Assembly (NCBI GenBank): GCA_937900305.1 | Contig: CALCCV010000316.1 | Coordinates: 1-33,747, forward strand | Source of the DNA: an uncultured Pseudobdellovibrionaceae bacterium | GTDB lineage: Bacteria > Bdellovibrionota > Bdellovibrionia > Bdellovibrionales > Bdellovibrionaceae | DNA length: 33,747 nt | Reading direction: 5' to 3' | Shown here: positions 1 through 8,445 of the stretch, piece after piece | How positions within the stretch are numbered: the stretch's first letter is position 1 | Layout: each line of letters opens with the position of its first letter | Notes under the pieces: model-generated | Database searches by the model: none | Seen by the model: only the letters and a program-made list of their open reading frames with translations | What the model was told of the DNA's origin: nothing | Program-made: the position numbers and the translations under genes

Positions 1-8
1 AATCAGGC

Positions 9-49
9 GGTCCGATTGTGTGAGACTAGCCGGTCCAAGTATGTGAGAC
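9..49. repeat. Two-copy direct repeat at the window edge
   Basis: Two 18-base units, GGTCCGATTGTGTGAGAC (9-26) and GGTCCAAGTATGTGAGAC (32-49), match at 15 of 18 positions with a 23-base period. They end just upstream of the first gene's ATG at 62. They could be operator repeats, the terminal repeats of an insertion sequence, or the end of a longer array cut off by the window. Confidence 0.55.
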
Positions 50-61
50 GGGACACTCACG

Positions 62-1602
62 ATGCGGGATCTTCACGTATTGGACTTTCTATGGACCTGG
101 AAAGTCGCGGCCACGCCGATGTTGAAGGAAGTGGCCTACAAGGACGAATCTCACTGGTGGGTATACAAGGCCCTTCGAAGACTCAAACAAGAGAAATACA
201 TTCAACATTTACCCAGGGGGAAAAACCTAGATCTTGAGCTTTGGGCGCTCACCAAACTCGGCTTTGAAGTTGTACTCATGGATCGGGATGACCTCGAACA
301 GTACCGGCACCGAGTGCATGCTCCAACCCACGACTATTTGGCAACGTGCCTTCAACTCGGCGACCTGTGGCAGACAAATGTGGATGCTAGGTTTTTGACG
401 GAGCAAATGCTCTCCTCACTGGCCAGCTGGAACTTCCCGCCGCAACTCAAAAAAGTCGAAGGACACATTCCAGATGGTGTCACAATTATTAACGGTAACG
501 TTCGCCAGGCCATCATTGGCTACGAAGTGGATATCAACCTGAAGGAGGAAGAGCGATATCTCGCTGCAACGACATATTACCAAGATGGTTTGAAACCTCA
601 TTTAGTTGTGTGGCTTGTTCGCAATCAATGGATCTCTGAGAAAATCTTTAGTGCCATCGAGCGCAGAAGCTATGGTTTGAAACGAGAGGAGATTGCCAAA
701 TTTCATGTGTTTTGTTTGCTCGATGAATTCAAGAATCTTGCGTGGGGAGCTCCGGTTTTGTCTGGTCCTCTCAAAGGACAGAGTATTCGCAAACTCCATG
801 CAAATCACATTCAAAGTGTGGGCAAAGCCAATGCAAAATTAGGGCAAAGATCGATGACGGAGATTTTCTTTCCGAAATTTAAATCTCCACAGAAATCAAT
901 GGCTTCACTCAATCCATACGATTCACAGCCTCAATTAACACCCTTCGGGTCCAGGGGAGTATCACAATCAATTTTGGTAGACCCTACTAGTCCCAGTACT
1001 TCGCATGAATCTTCGGATTCAAATAATCCATCAAAGGAGGGAATGAATGAACCTGAGTTAATGATCGGTGCGCTTTTCACGATTGTTATTTTATTTAGCG
1101 TTCTAATAAAAGCCATTGAAGCTTTTTTTACTCAGGCAGCTGCCACTTTCACCGCGTTTGGTGTCATGGCCGCGAGCTTTGTCGGAATGTTAATTGGAAT
1201 TGCTAAATTCACTTTTTGGATTGCCGCAATCGGGGCCAGCGTCGCTGCAGCTATCTACTTCAGTTACAGATATTTTCGAATGGTTCGGAGGGCGACAGAT
1301 CTGATCCAGGAGTTTGAGGCGCGCTCAAACGATTTTATTAGGGCTCTGGGCGAGACAACTCTGCCCTTGAATCGAGAGTTAGGGGCGAAGCAAATGCCCT
1401 AAGATATCAAGTTAAAGAGGCTCTGTACCGACTCGAGGAAGCCTTGAAAGAACCGGAGGCCGCTCCACCGCCACCACCGACAGAATCGAAAGAAAGCGCT
1501 CCTGTGCAAGATCAAAAACCTGATGAGCCCAACAATGAGAGTGGCGAAAAACCAACAGCAGACACGAATCAGAAATCAGTCCCGGTTGTAAACCTTTGCT
1601 GA
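62..1602 (+). pseudogene. Replication-relaxation-like protein with C-terminal membrane segments, frameshifted
   Basis: The frame opened by the ATG at 62 runs to a stop at 1400-1402 (446 residues). Residues 1-75 look like a winged helix. A later segment (IPDG, then YEVDINLKEEERY, about 150-180) has the shape of the replication-relaxation family (PF13814), found on plasmids and integrated elements. Two long hydrophobic stretches follow at about 335-355 and 365-395. The coding signal then moves one frame: from about 1384 the other frame reads a helical stretch ending in LEEALKEPEA, then a proline- and acid-rich tail, to a stop at 1600-1602, and it has no start codon of its own. Restoring one G in the run at 1382-1385 joins the two parts into one protein of about 513 residues. 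An AAGGAGG-like sequence before the in-frame ATG at 1043 could also start the membrane part alone, but its spacing is only 2 bases. Family assignment is by motif shape only. Confidence 0.6.
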
Positions 1603-1610
1603 GGAGTTTC

Positions 1611-1805
1611 GTGAAGCGTAAATGGATGTGTGACCAAATAAATCGAAAGGAAAAGAGTATCGACGAACAAGAAATGCAGGAAAAGCTTGTAAGTGTCTGG
1701 GAGATATTGCAGTCTTTCAGTCGCCAGCGATCTGTTCTTTCTGCCAAGGTACCCGCCAAATCATCCACAGTGAAGGACTCCAGTTCAAAAAGGAGTGCTT
1801 CATGA
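1611..1805 (+). CDS. Small hypothetical protein upstream of the recombinase
   Basis: This is a 64-residue, lysine- and serine-rich protein with a helical acidic middle (EQEMQEKLVSVWEIL). The GTG at 1611 is preferred because GAGGAG lies 4 bases upstream; a TTG at 1596 would add five residues but has no ribosome binding site. The 3' end overlaps the recombinase start by an ATGA, so the two genes were probably translated together. No family is recognised. Small accessory genes overlapping a large serine recombinase are common on integrated elements, so a role in excision or target choice is possible but not shown. Confidence 0.5.
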   Translation: MKRKWMCDQINRKEKSIDEQEMQEKLVSVWEILQSFSRQRSVLSAKVPAKSSTVKDSSSKRSAS

Positions 1806-3616
1806 GTTCGTTATTTAGAATTGGAATCTATGTTAGGGTTTCTACTGAAGAGCAGGCAGAAAACCCTGAAGGTTCAATTAAAAACCAAGAAGAGCGACTA
1901 AAGGAATTCGTGAAAATGAAATCCTTTGTGGCGCCCTTCGGTGAAATCAGAGAGGTCTTCACCGACGCCGGGATTTCAGCCAAGGATACGAATCGCCCGG
2001 CCCTTAAACGGTTGTTGAGTAAAATTGAAAGCAGAGAAATCAATCTGGTCCTGGTTACCGAACTTTCGCGGTTTACCAGGTCCGTTAAAGATTTTTCCAT
2101 TCTCTGGGAGTTTCTGGAGAAGTACGAATGCAAGTTTCTTAGCATCAAAGACAATTTTGACACGAGTACAGCAGCGGGCGAGTTGGTCATGTACATGATG
2201 GCTAACATCGCTCAATTTGAAAGGAAACAAACTGCTGAACGAATCTCTCACGCATTCCAGGCTCGTGCTAAACGGGGTCTTTACAATGGCGGCACTCTTC
2301 CTCTGGGATATGAAATAGACCCACAGCGGACGGGTGGCCTGATTGTGATACCGGACGAAGCTGAGATTGTAAAAACAGTTTTTAATGTATTTCTTCAGGA
2401 GGAAACGCTGGCTAACACCGCCAGGCGTTTAAATGAAATGAACATCGAGTTTTCTCGGACTCCTCGAGGAGGAGGCAAATCCAGGACTGGAATGTTTAGA
2501 ATCGATATGGTCCACAAAATTATCAAGAATAAGACCTACATTGGTGTACGGGTCTTTAAAACCAAAAGTGGCAACGAAGAAACCAAAGGAATTTGGCAAC
2601 CCGTTGTTGATCCTGAAATTTTTCAAAAGGCACAAGAAATGTTAGAAAAGAATCGCTATTGAAAAAGAAGTCACCTTGATCAAAGGTATCCCTACACCCT
2701 GTCTGGAGTTTGTTATTGTCAGTCTTGCGGCGACCGAATGAGTGGCAAATCTGCGCATGGAAAAACGCGCAAGGTTCCTTACTATGAACATGCTTTGGCA
2801 TCCAAACACCAAGCAGCTCTAAAAACAAAGGTTCGTCAATGTGACCCATACCGTATTCGCGCCGAAATCGTTGAGCCTCTGGTTTGGCAGGAGGTGAAAC
2901 GATTCTTATCGAATGAGGATGTGACCCGAAACCTTCTGGCACTAGCAGAACAAATGCGGCCCGAGGACAAAGGCCGATCCGAGGAAGAGCGGGTCGGCAA
3001 AAAGGTTGAGGCATTGAAGAATCAAATGGAGGCATTGGCGGAACGAATTGCTCGTTTGCCTAAGGACGTAGATGAAGGAGTATTCTTGGATCAAATGCGT
3101 AAGCTTCAGGATTCAAAAAAACTAGCTCAGGAGACTTTGATTCAATTGAGGAGCCAGCCACAATTGGACGATGTTATTGCGTACAACGATTTTGTCGCAT
3201 TTACTGCCACCTTTCGCGAAGTGCTTTCCAGCGCCGACAATGCTCCTGAGATTCAGGCTAAAATAATTCGAAAGCTTGTTCATAAAATTGAAATTACGAA
3301 GGAAGGTTTAGAAATACGGTTTTATGTTGGAAAGGAAAAGATTCGTAAAGAACTTGGTAACCACGATATCGCACGGCTGCCAGGGATGGCCGCCGCTGCG
3401 GCCCTCACTTTGAACTCGCATCTAAACCCTATTGCAAACGCCGAGGATCCCGCTGCGGGCACCACCGCCGCCGCCAGCGACGACAATAAAAGCAGGCCCC
3501 TCCCCAAAATCCCTGCGGGGAGTCTTGCACTGCCGAAATTTTTAAAAGAAAAGAGTTCGAAAAGATTGACAGATGGTGGAGGCGGGGGGAGTTTAACCCC
3601 AGTCCCAGAGCTATAA
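1802..3616 (+). pseudogene. Large serine recombinase interrupted by an in-frame TGA
   Basis: The product would catalyse site-specific integration or excision of the surrounding element. Residues 1-150 are a resolvase catalytic domain with YVRVSTEEQ (nucleophile Ser14). The recombinase domain follows (about 165-285). A TGA at 2660-2662 is codon 287, and the same frame stays open for another 317 codons. That second part carries the zinc ribbon (CYCQSCG near 304-310, then RQCDPYRI), a long coiled coil and a low-complexity tail. The joined length of about 604 residues is within the family's range. A preceding AAGGAG supports the start at 1802. The stop separates the catalytic domain from the zinc ribbon, so the gene is probably dead unless TGA is read through or the base is a sequencing error; a CGA-to-TGA change would explain it. 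The last 14 codons (3574-3616) are antisense to the tmRNA 3' end. Confidence 0.88.
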
Positions 3617-3935
3617 CTAGCGGAAATTAGTCGATAAATCAAGACTTCTCCGAGTGAAAGCCACAGAAACTGACTACATGCTTAGTCCGTCATTCCGTGG
3701 GCTTGGTGAGGTGAGCTTTTGCGGTGAAACCGCGAGAGAAAAATCCGCAACTCCAAGCGAAGTCAGGTTGCTGGTGACTATGGGACGATGAGTGGGACGG
3801 CTGAGTTCCGACTTTGGCCCGTTAGGGCCGCACAGGTGCCTGTTGGGGCTTAGTCTAAAAGAGAGCCGAAAGCCTCGCTTACGGGCTTTTAGGCGGTTTA
3901 TAGGGCTAAGGTATTGGGGTTGGCCGAGTGTATAT
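3574..3935 (-). ncRNA. ssrA: tmRNA (ssrA) 3' portion, degraded and truncated
   Basis: tmRNA rescues stalled ribosomes. Read on the minus strand, this region carries GACTAAGCATGTAG (near 3674-3687), the conserved segment before the tmRNA 3' tRNA-like half. At the end are a T-arm-like GGGGTTAAACTCCCC, the acceptor strand CGCCTCC and ACCA ending at 3574. A G-rich hairpin (CGCGGTTTCACCGC, about 3720-3735) fits a pseudoknot stem. Three things point to decay. The T-loop reads TTAAACT instead of TTCRANT. The gap between the conserved segment and the T arm is about 67 bases against about 21 in E. coli. No 5' tRNA half (TTCGACG motif) exists upstream; the sequence runs into a palindrome at 3942-3986. 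No tag ending in ALAA can be read; the nearest open frame ends NPNTLAL. The right boundary is approximate. Confidence 0.62.
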
Positions 3936-3941
3936 GCGATT

Positions 3942-3986
3942 CGGTGGAAAATGACATTTTGTATTGAAAAATGTCATTTTCCACCG
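3942..3986. promoter_or_regulatory. 19-bp perfect inverted repeat before abiE, probable operator
   Basis: Arm CGGTGGAAAATGACATTTT (3942-3960) is exactly complementary to 3968-3986, around a 7-base loop. Each arm contains its own near-palindrome AAAATGNCATTTT. It ends 12 bases before the AbiEi start. AbiEi proteins are known to repress their own operon by binding inverted repeats in the promoter, so an operator is the favoured reading. A related sequence, GGAAAATGAC, recurs at about 9691-9700. Alternatively these are end repeats of a lost insertion sequence. Confidence 0.6.
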
Positions 3987-3998
3987 CATGCTTAAGGA

Positions 3999-4571
3999 AT
4001 GAATTCACAGCAAGAATCAAAGCTCAAAAAGCTCGGCATTTTTAATCTAACCCAGGCCGAAGAAATGGGTCTCAGCCAGCAAAACCTCTCAAGGCTGGTG
4101 GCTGCACAAAAGCTGAAACGCGTGGGTCACGGAATCTATCTCCATCCCGAGGCCGAGCTTGATCAAGATGTAGGATTTCAAATCGCCTGCGCGAAGTTCG
4201 GACCTGAAGCTGCTATTGGAGGTCTTTCGGCACTCTTTCACTACAACCTCGCGGAGCAAGTTCCCGGGCATGTGTGGGTTATCGTCCCCGCCCAAAAGAG
4301 ATCTAGCATTCACGGCTACAAATTCATCCGAACCAAAACCAAAATGGATCGCGGGATCGTGGATAAAAAGGGATATCGCATCGTCTCGATTGAACGAGCA
4401 ATTCTAGAAGGACTTAAGTACATCACAAAAATTGGTGAACGAACCGCTCTCAAAGCAGCTCGAGATGCACTAGTAAAAAAACAAACAACGGAACTGAAGC
4501 TTGGGAAGGCCGCTAAAGAGCTTGGCCTTGAATCGGTGCTGGCAAAATATCTAGAGGTCATCATCCCATGA
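3999..4571 (+). CDS. abiEi: AbiEi-type antitoxin, transcriptional regulator
   Basis: This is the antitoxin half of a type IV toxin-antitoxin and abortive-infection pair; the family also autorepresses its operon. The 190-residue length is normal. Residues 5-60 form a winged helix (LTQAEEMGLSQQNLSRLV, then KRVGHGIYLHP). The rest matches the AbiEi C-terminal domain, including GGLSALFHYNL and IVSIERAILEGLKY. The ATG at 3999 abuts AAGGA with almost no spacing, so initiation may be weak or leaderless, but the helix-turn-helix begins too close to residue 1 for a later start. The stop overlaps the toxin start by 4 bases. The perfect inverted repeat at 3942-3986 is the likely binding site. Confidence 0.85.
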   Translation: MNSQQESKLKKLGIFNLTQAEEMGLSQQNLSRLVAAQKLKRVGHGIYLHPEAELDQDVGFQIACAKFGPEAAIGGLSALFHYNLAEQVPGHVWVIVPAQKRSSIHGYKFIRTKTKMDRGIVDKKGYRIVSIERAILEGLKYITKIGERTALKAARDALVKKQTTELKLGKAAKELGLESVLAKYLEVIIP

Positions 4572-5416
4572 CAACAAAATCAAAAGGCAGTTCGGTCCGC
4601 CAGAGGCTCACCGATCTCAGTCAAAAAATTCGTGCTCCTTATCAAAATCTTGAAACAGCTTTTATGATCGAACGACTTGTGGCGAGGTTGGTTGCAGATA
4701 AGAAGCTGGGCAAGCACCTCATCTTTAAAGGTGGATTTGTCGGGCTTCGAGTTTATGAATCCCATCGTTATACAGTTGATCTCGATGCCTTGTTGGTGAA
4801 CGCGAAAATCGAGTCCACTTTGGATCTAGCAAAAGAAAAAGCTGAATCGGATTTAGATGATGGAGTCTGGTTCCGATTTGAAGACCAAATCGATCTTGCG
4901 ACTCAAGGAGAATATGGTGGGATTCGTCAAGTCTATCGAGCTGGAATTGGCGAAGTATTAAAAGATCTGAAAAAAGCCCAAGTCGTTCATTTTGATTTGG
5001 GAATTGGCGACCCAGTAACTCCTGGCCCAAGGCAGATGGAAATGCCCACCCTTCTCTCAAAAAACGAAGACATCAGTTGGTCCGTATATCCTGTGGAAAC
5101 AATCATCGCTGAGAAGCTTCATGCACTCATCACCCATGGAAATATCAATTCCCGTTCTAAAGATGTTCATGACCTTTCTGTTTTTCTTCCGACAGCCAAT
5201 GCTAAAATTTTAGCCGAAGCATTGAAGCGATGCTTTGCCTTCAGAAAAACGGAATGGCCTGAGAGCTTTTCTGCTTCCATCAAAAATATCGACACCAAAA
5301 CTCTTGAGAGAGGCTGGCTTAGTGCTATCGCTTCAGTTTCCGAAGCTCCTCAATTCAGCGCTGCATTTAACTCAGTGGTGAACCATCTCACTGAGTTGGA
5401 AAGAAATTTTCCGTGA
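4568..5416 (+). CDS. abiEii: AbiEii-type nucleotidyltransferase toxin
   Basis: AbiEii family toxins are DNA-polymerase-beta-like nucleotidyltransferases; characterised members modify tRNA or bind GTP to stop growth. The 282-residue protein has the family motifs in order: FKGGFVGLRVYESHRYTVDLD (Lys54-Gly-Gly, then the metal-binding Asp71 and Asp73), a second acidic strand (HFDLGIGDPV, 141-150), AEKLHAL (181-187) and RSKDVHDL (197-204). All expected catalytic residues look intact. It overlaps the antitoxin gene by ATGA and runs into the third gene of the operon. The pair is a strong call; the cellular target is unknown. Confidence 0.88.
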   Translation: MTTKSKGSSVRQRLTDLSQKIRAPYQNLETAFMIERLVARLVADKKLGKHLIFKGGFVGLRVYESHRYTVDLDALLVNAKIESTLDLAKEKAESDLDDGVWFRFEDQIDLATQGEYGGIRQVYRAGIGEVLKDLKKAQVVHFDLGIGDPVTPGPRQMEMPTLLSKNEDISWSVYPVETIIAEKLHALITHGNINSRSKDVHDLSVFLPTANAKILAEALKRCFAFRKTEWPESFSASIKNIDTKTLERGWLSAIASVSEAPQFSAAFNSVVNHLTELERNFP

Positions 5417-5427
5417 AGGAGTACACT

Positions 5428-7368
5428 GTGGAGAATGGGTTTAAACTATCGGCAGATCGTAACTTTACCGAGTCAGAGAAAAAATACGTCAATAGAATGG
5501 CGATCCTTCTCGCAGCCGAATCTGCACTCCCTGCTGAGTGGATTGAAGGCATTCTAAAAAAGACATTCCCGCCCGACTTGTCCTTCAAATCCAACGATCC
5601 GGACAAACTGTCGGTTGAGTTTCTTTACCGATTTAAACCATGCCTCTTTGAGGCAATGAAATGGCTTCCAGCCGATGAAGTCGACGAGCTTTTTTCTGAA
5701 GACCTCAATCAGCTGTTGATCATGGAAGAAAATTACGAGTCCCTGATCTCTGAAATCCCACTTCATGATTTTGAGTCACAAGAAAAGCTTTGGCCAAAGT
5801 TTAGAAAGTATCTCGACGACGAAACCCAAAATATCATCGAAACTGGATATCCCAAGAATCTATTCCCCGAAAGTTATTGGCTCCAAGAAGCTTTCACCGA
5901 GAGTTTCGTACCTCGTGACGAAAGAAGGCATCTCAGAGGTAACCTTGATGCCGATCTTACAGAAGCCTGGGCAGAGGGAGGCCGCATTTCCGCCCGATTG
6001 AATCAATTTAATGATGGCTGTATATCTAAAGACTTTTTGGTGAAGCATCTGCATCGAAGTTACGGCATGTCTCAGCGAGAGCTGCTCGAAAAGCCTTGGA
6101 TGATTGGCGCTGACCAGTCTCTGTTCGACCTACGAGAAAGGCTGAAGCAAAGTCTGGCTCCATTCGTAGCAAAACTATACCCCCTGAAGGATCTGCATAA
6201 ATATTTAAAGCAGCATCAAATCGCTGTATCCACGGACTTGGAGTCGAAGGATAAAGAGTTGCGCTCAATTCTTCATTCATTCGCGCAAGATGCATTTCAA
6301 GTTTTCGTGCTCACGCATCGAGGTCTAGATGAGCACAAAACTTTGCATAAAGTATGGGACCTTGTCGCAGCTCTCGATTACAAAGTTCTTGATCTCGTGT
6401 TCAATGGAAGACTTTCTTATTTTGGAGTTGATATCCCGTCTAGCGAGGTAAATCTATATCGCTGGGGGAAGCTCTTAATGGAGAGAATACTTAATGCTGC
6501 CTCTGTCTCTGCCGAACAAGCTCGATCCGAATTTTTAAAATACATTCGTGAAGCTTTGGAGCCGATGCTTTCGGACTTTAGAGATGAAGAAACTGGATAT
6601 ACAGACATTGTCGATTACTCTATCTACCAAGCGATTTATCTTTGCAGCTTGGATTCCGTAATGACGGCTTGTGGAAAATTCGGCAAAGCCAGGGAAGAGA
6701 TGGCAAGACTTCGTTCAGGAGTGAAAAGAGATGCACATGGAGCACTTGAAAACACTTTTGAAAAACTTCGTGTAAGTCGTATCGATTTTTATAAGCAAAC
6801 CTATTTGCGATTGTTGGCGGAAGAAGGAGTCGCCACTCCCGAAGAAAAGCCACAACCTGATCGCAAGATAGGATTCTCCCCAAATTATTCAGAGTATTAT
6901 CCGAGCAATACCAAATTTAAGGTCATTAAATTTGTCTCGGATGAGCGCGCTGAAGCTGTGAGGCTTTTGCACGCGGCTTATCGCAGTGGGTCTCCTAGAG
7001 TTACAATCCCTGAATTGCTTCGACTACTTTTTGGAGTAGATCAGTCGGAAGCCATCATGAAAGAGCACGGTCCGAATGGTTGGCGACTTGAGAGAACTGT
7101 TTTTCGTAGTGAAGACTCGGCGATAAAATATGGAATGATTCGTCGAGGCGAAATGCTCGATGGAATCAGTACATATATGTTGGACTTCTCCTTTGAGCAA
7201 AGTTCGCCGGAAGAGATTCAAGCGGCGCTAGAAAAGCGAAAAGCTGAGAGGGAGCAACGAAAACAAGAACGAGAAGCTAAAGGATCTTTGCCGAAATCAA
7301 AAAAGCCGAAACACAACCATCCCTTTAGAGATCCATTCTCTTCCCAAGGTAAGAAGAAAAAACCCTAA
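5428..7368 (+). CDS. Large hypothetical protein, third gene of the abiE operon
   Basis: This 646-residue protein resembles no family I recognise. Start GTG 5428 is chosen because AAGGAG lies 6 bases upstream; a GTG at 5413 overlapping the toxin stop is possible but has no binding site. The protein looks soluble and mostly helical, with no signal peptide or membrane segment. Features seen are a negatively charged N-terminal half, a region rich in aromatic residues (YGMIRRGEMLDGISTYMLDF near 570-590) and a basic tail (EKRKAEREQRKQEREAKG, then PKSKKPKH, ending in KKKKP) that could bind nucleic acid. It shares base composition and tight coupling with abiEi/abiEii and is followed by a clear terminator at 7401, so the three genes form one unit. 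It may be a third component of the abortive-infection system or a passenger defence protein. Confidence 0.7.
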   Translation: MENGFKLSADRNFTESEKKYVNRMAILLAAESALPAEWIEGILKKTFPPDLSFKSNDPDKLSVEFLYRFKPCLFEAMKWLPADEVDELFSEDLNQLLIMEENYESLISEIPLHDFESQEKLWPKFRKYLDDETQNIIETGYPKNLFPESYWLQEAFTESFVPRDERRHLRGNLDADLTEAWAEGGRISARLNQFNDGCISKDFLVKHLHRSYGMSQRELLEKPWMIGADQSLFDLRERLKQSLAPFVAKLYPLKDLHKYLKQHQIAVSTDLESKDKELRSILHSFAQDAFQVFVLTHRGLDEHKTLHKVWDLVAALDYKVLDLVFNGRLSYFGVDIPSSEVNLYRWGKLLMERILNAASVSAEQARSEFLKYIREALEPMLSDFRDEETGYTDIVDYSIYQAIYLCSLDSVMTACGKFGKAREEMARLRSGVKRDAHGALENTFEKLRVSRIDFYKQTYLRLLAEEGVATPEEKPQPDRKIGFSPNYSEYYPSNTKFKVIKFVSDERAEAVRLLHAAYRSGSPRVTIPELLRLLFGVDQSEAIMKEHGPNGWRLERTVFRSEDSAIKYGMIRRGEMLDGISTYMLDFSFEQSSPEEIQAALEKRKAEREQRKQEREAKGSLPKSKKPKHNHPFRDPFSSQGKKKKP

Positions 7369-7400
7369 AACTACACGCTAAAAGTGCGACTCAATAGAAG

Positions 7401-7427
7401 GCCTCGAGGAATACTCGGGGCTTTTTT
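7401..7427 (+). terminator. Rho-independent terminator of the abiE operon
   Basis: An 8-bp stem, GCCTCGAG (7401-7408) with CTCGGGGC (7414-7421), contains one G-T pair, closes a 5-base loop and is followed by TTTTTT. It lies 33 bases after the stop of the third abiE-operon gene. Confidence 0.85.
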
Positions 7428-7455
7428 CTTTTGGTTTCAACCACTTCCAACTTCA

Positions 7456-7580
7456 ACTGTCTCCATTTAAGACAGTGGAGTTTAAGGCCTGATTCCCGTC
7501 CCAGTCGCTGTCCCAGTCAAAGCCAGAACCTGACTCCAACATGCGCGGCAATTCCGCCTCGCAAAAAAAGGAGTTAGAAA
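7456..7580 (+). promoter_or_regulatory. Leader of the methyltransferase operon with tandem GTCCCA motif
   Basis: ACTGTC (7456-7461) and GACAGT (7471-7476) form a hairpin whose loop contains CCATTTA. CCGTCCCA (7496-7503) and CTGTCCCA (7508-7515) form a 12-base tandem. About 60 bases from here can be aligned to the leader of the gene at 9886 (CCGTCCCAGT, then TCCAA, GGCAATT and AAAGGAG in the same order). A good ribosome binding site, AAAGGAG, precedes the ATG at 7581. A shared regulator of the two units is plausible. Confidence 0.5.
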
Positions 7581-8441
7581 ATGGCTACCAAAAAAGAAAC
7601 TAAAGGCTCAGAAAAGCTACAGGCATCTGTAGCTGAAATCCCGGTCAAAATTGAAATCAATTTTGAGAGTGGGCTCATCACGGCTGAGCTGATTAAGGTT
7701 GTCCGTCCATCCGTAGGGAGAATCCAAACTTTACTGAAATCCCAAACACGGACCACTCTGCGAATTGCTGATGAATTGGCTGCCTTGCAAGCTCAGTTTC
7801 ACTCATTTGCAGTAAAAAAGAAATCTACCAAGGAAGAAGCTGATGCGGCTTTCTCGGAGTTCGTTGAGCAAGTCTTCAACTTAAAGGCTTCAAGAGCCAA
7901 AGAGTATGTTCGTGTTGCTAATAAAGAATTAGTGCGAAGCCTTCAGCTTCCCATTTCACATCTTTGTGAGTTGGCCCGTGTTCCTGATGAATCCCTGAAG
8001 GAGCTTTTAGAAGATAACTCTGAAGAAAAGTTGCTTGAACTGAATTTCCGATCAGTTCAAGCCTTGGCAAACAAGTACAACGACAATGCTAGAAATAAAA
8101 AAGAAAATACTGCGGTAAGCACTTCTCAAAAATCTACTGAAAGTCTCGAAGAACCTGGAGATGGTTCATCTCCTAAGCAACTGCCGGTTGGAAATATAGC
8201 TCCTGAGAGAGAGCTTTCAATTCTATTTGAAAAAGAGACTGCAGAGTCATTGAAAGAGCAAGAAAGCTACGGCTCTAACTTGGTAGGCAACACTGCTATG
8301 GCCACGGCCCGGCTCCGCTCTGCTTTTGAGAATTTCACTGAAGCATTCCGTGGCACTCCTCTAACCTTTGAAGCCAAGACCCTCATTGCTGAAATTTCTG
8401 ATTGGAAAGAACAAGAAAAACTTAACCGGAAGAAAGGATAA
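7581..8441 (+). CDS. Hypothetical element protein upstream of the methyltransferase
   Basis: This is a 286-residue soluble protein. A central helical part (RTTLRIADELAALQAQF, then RAKEYVRVANKELVRSL, about 52-120) resembles the DUF3102 style of phage and plasmid proteins, which often pair with DNA-modifying or partition genes. It is followed by a serine- and glutamate-rich linker (about 170-215) and a C-terminal helix. AAAGGAG before the ATG supports the start. The methyltransferase starts 4 bases after its stop, so they are co-transcribed. The family link is tentative and no function can be assigned; accessory or specificity factor for the methylase is one possibility. Confidence 0.6.
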   Translation: MATKKETKGSEKLQASVAEIPVKIEINFESGLITAELIKVVRPSVGRIQTLLKSQTRTTLRIADELAALQAQFHSFAVKKKSTKEEADAAFSEFVEQVFNLKASRAKEYVRVANKELVRSLQLPISHLCELARVPDESLKELLEDNSEEKLLELNFRSVQALANKYNDNARNKKENTAVSTSQKSTESLEEPGDGSSPKQLPVGNIAPERELSILFEKETAESLKEQESYGSNLVGNTAMATARLRSAFENFTEAFRGTPLTFEAKTLIAEISDWKEQEKLNRKKG

Positions 8442-8445
8442 TTTT

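Noticed and set aside
2660..2662. TGA in the recombinase as a selenocysteine codon
   Set aside because: Serine recombinases have no selenoprotein members, the position is in a linker before the zinc ribbon, and I see no convincing SECIS hairpin just after it.
3792..3995. Short plus-strand reading frame across the tmRNA remnant
   Set aside because: It has no ribosome binding site and is explained by the structured RNA sequence on the other strand.
8368..8445. Earlier methyltransferase start at 8368
   Set aside because: It lies inside the upstream gene in another frame with no ribosome binding site, while ATG 8446 follows AAAGGAT.
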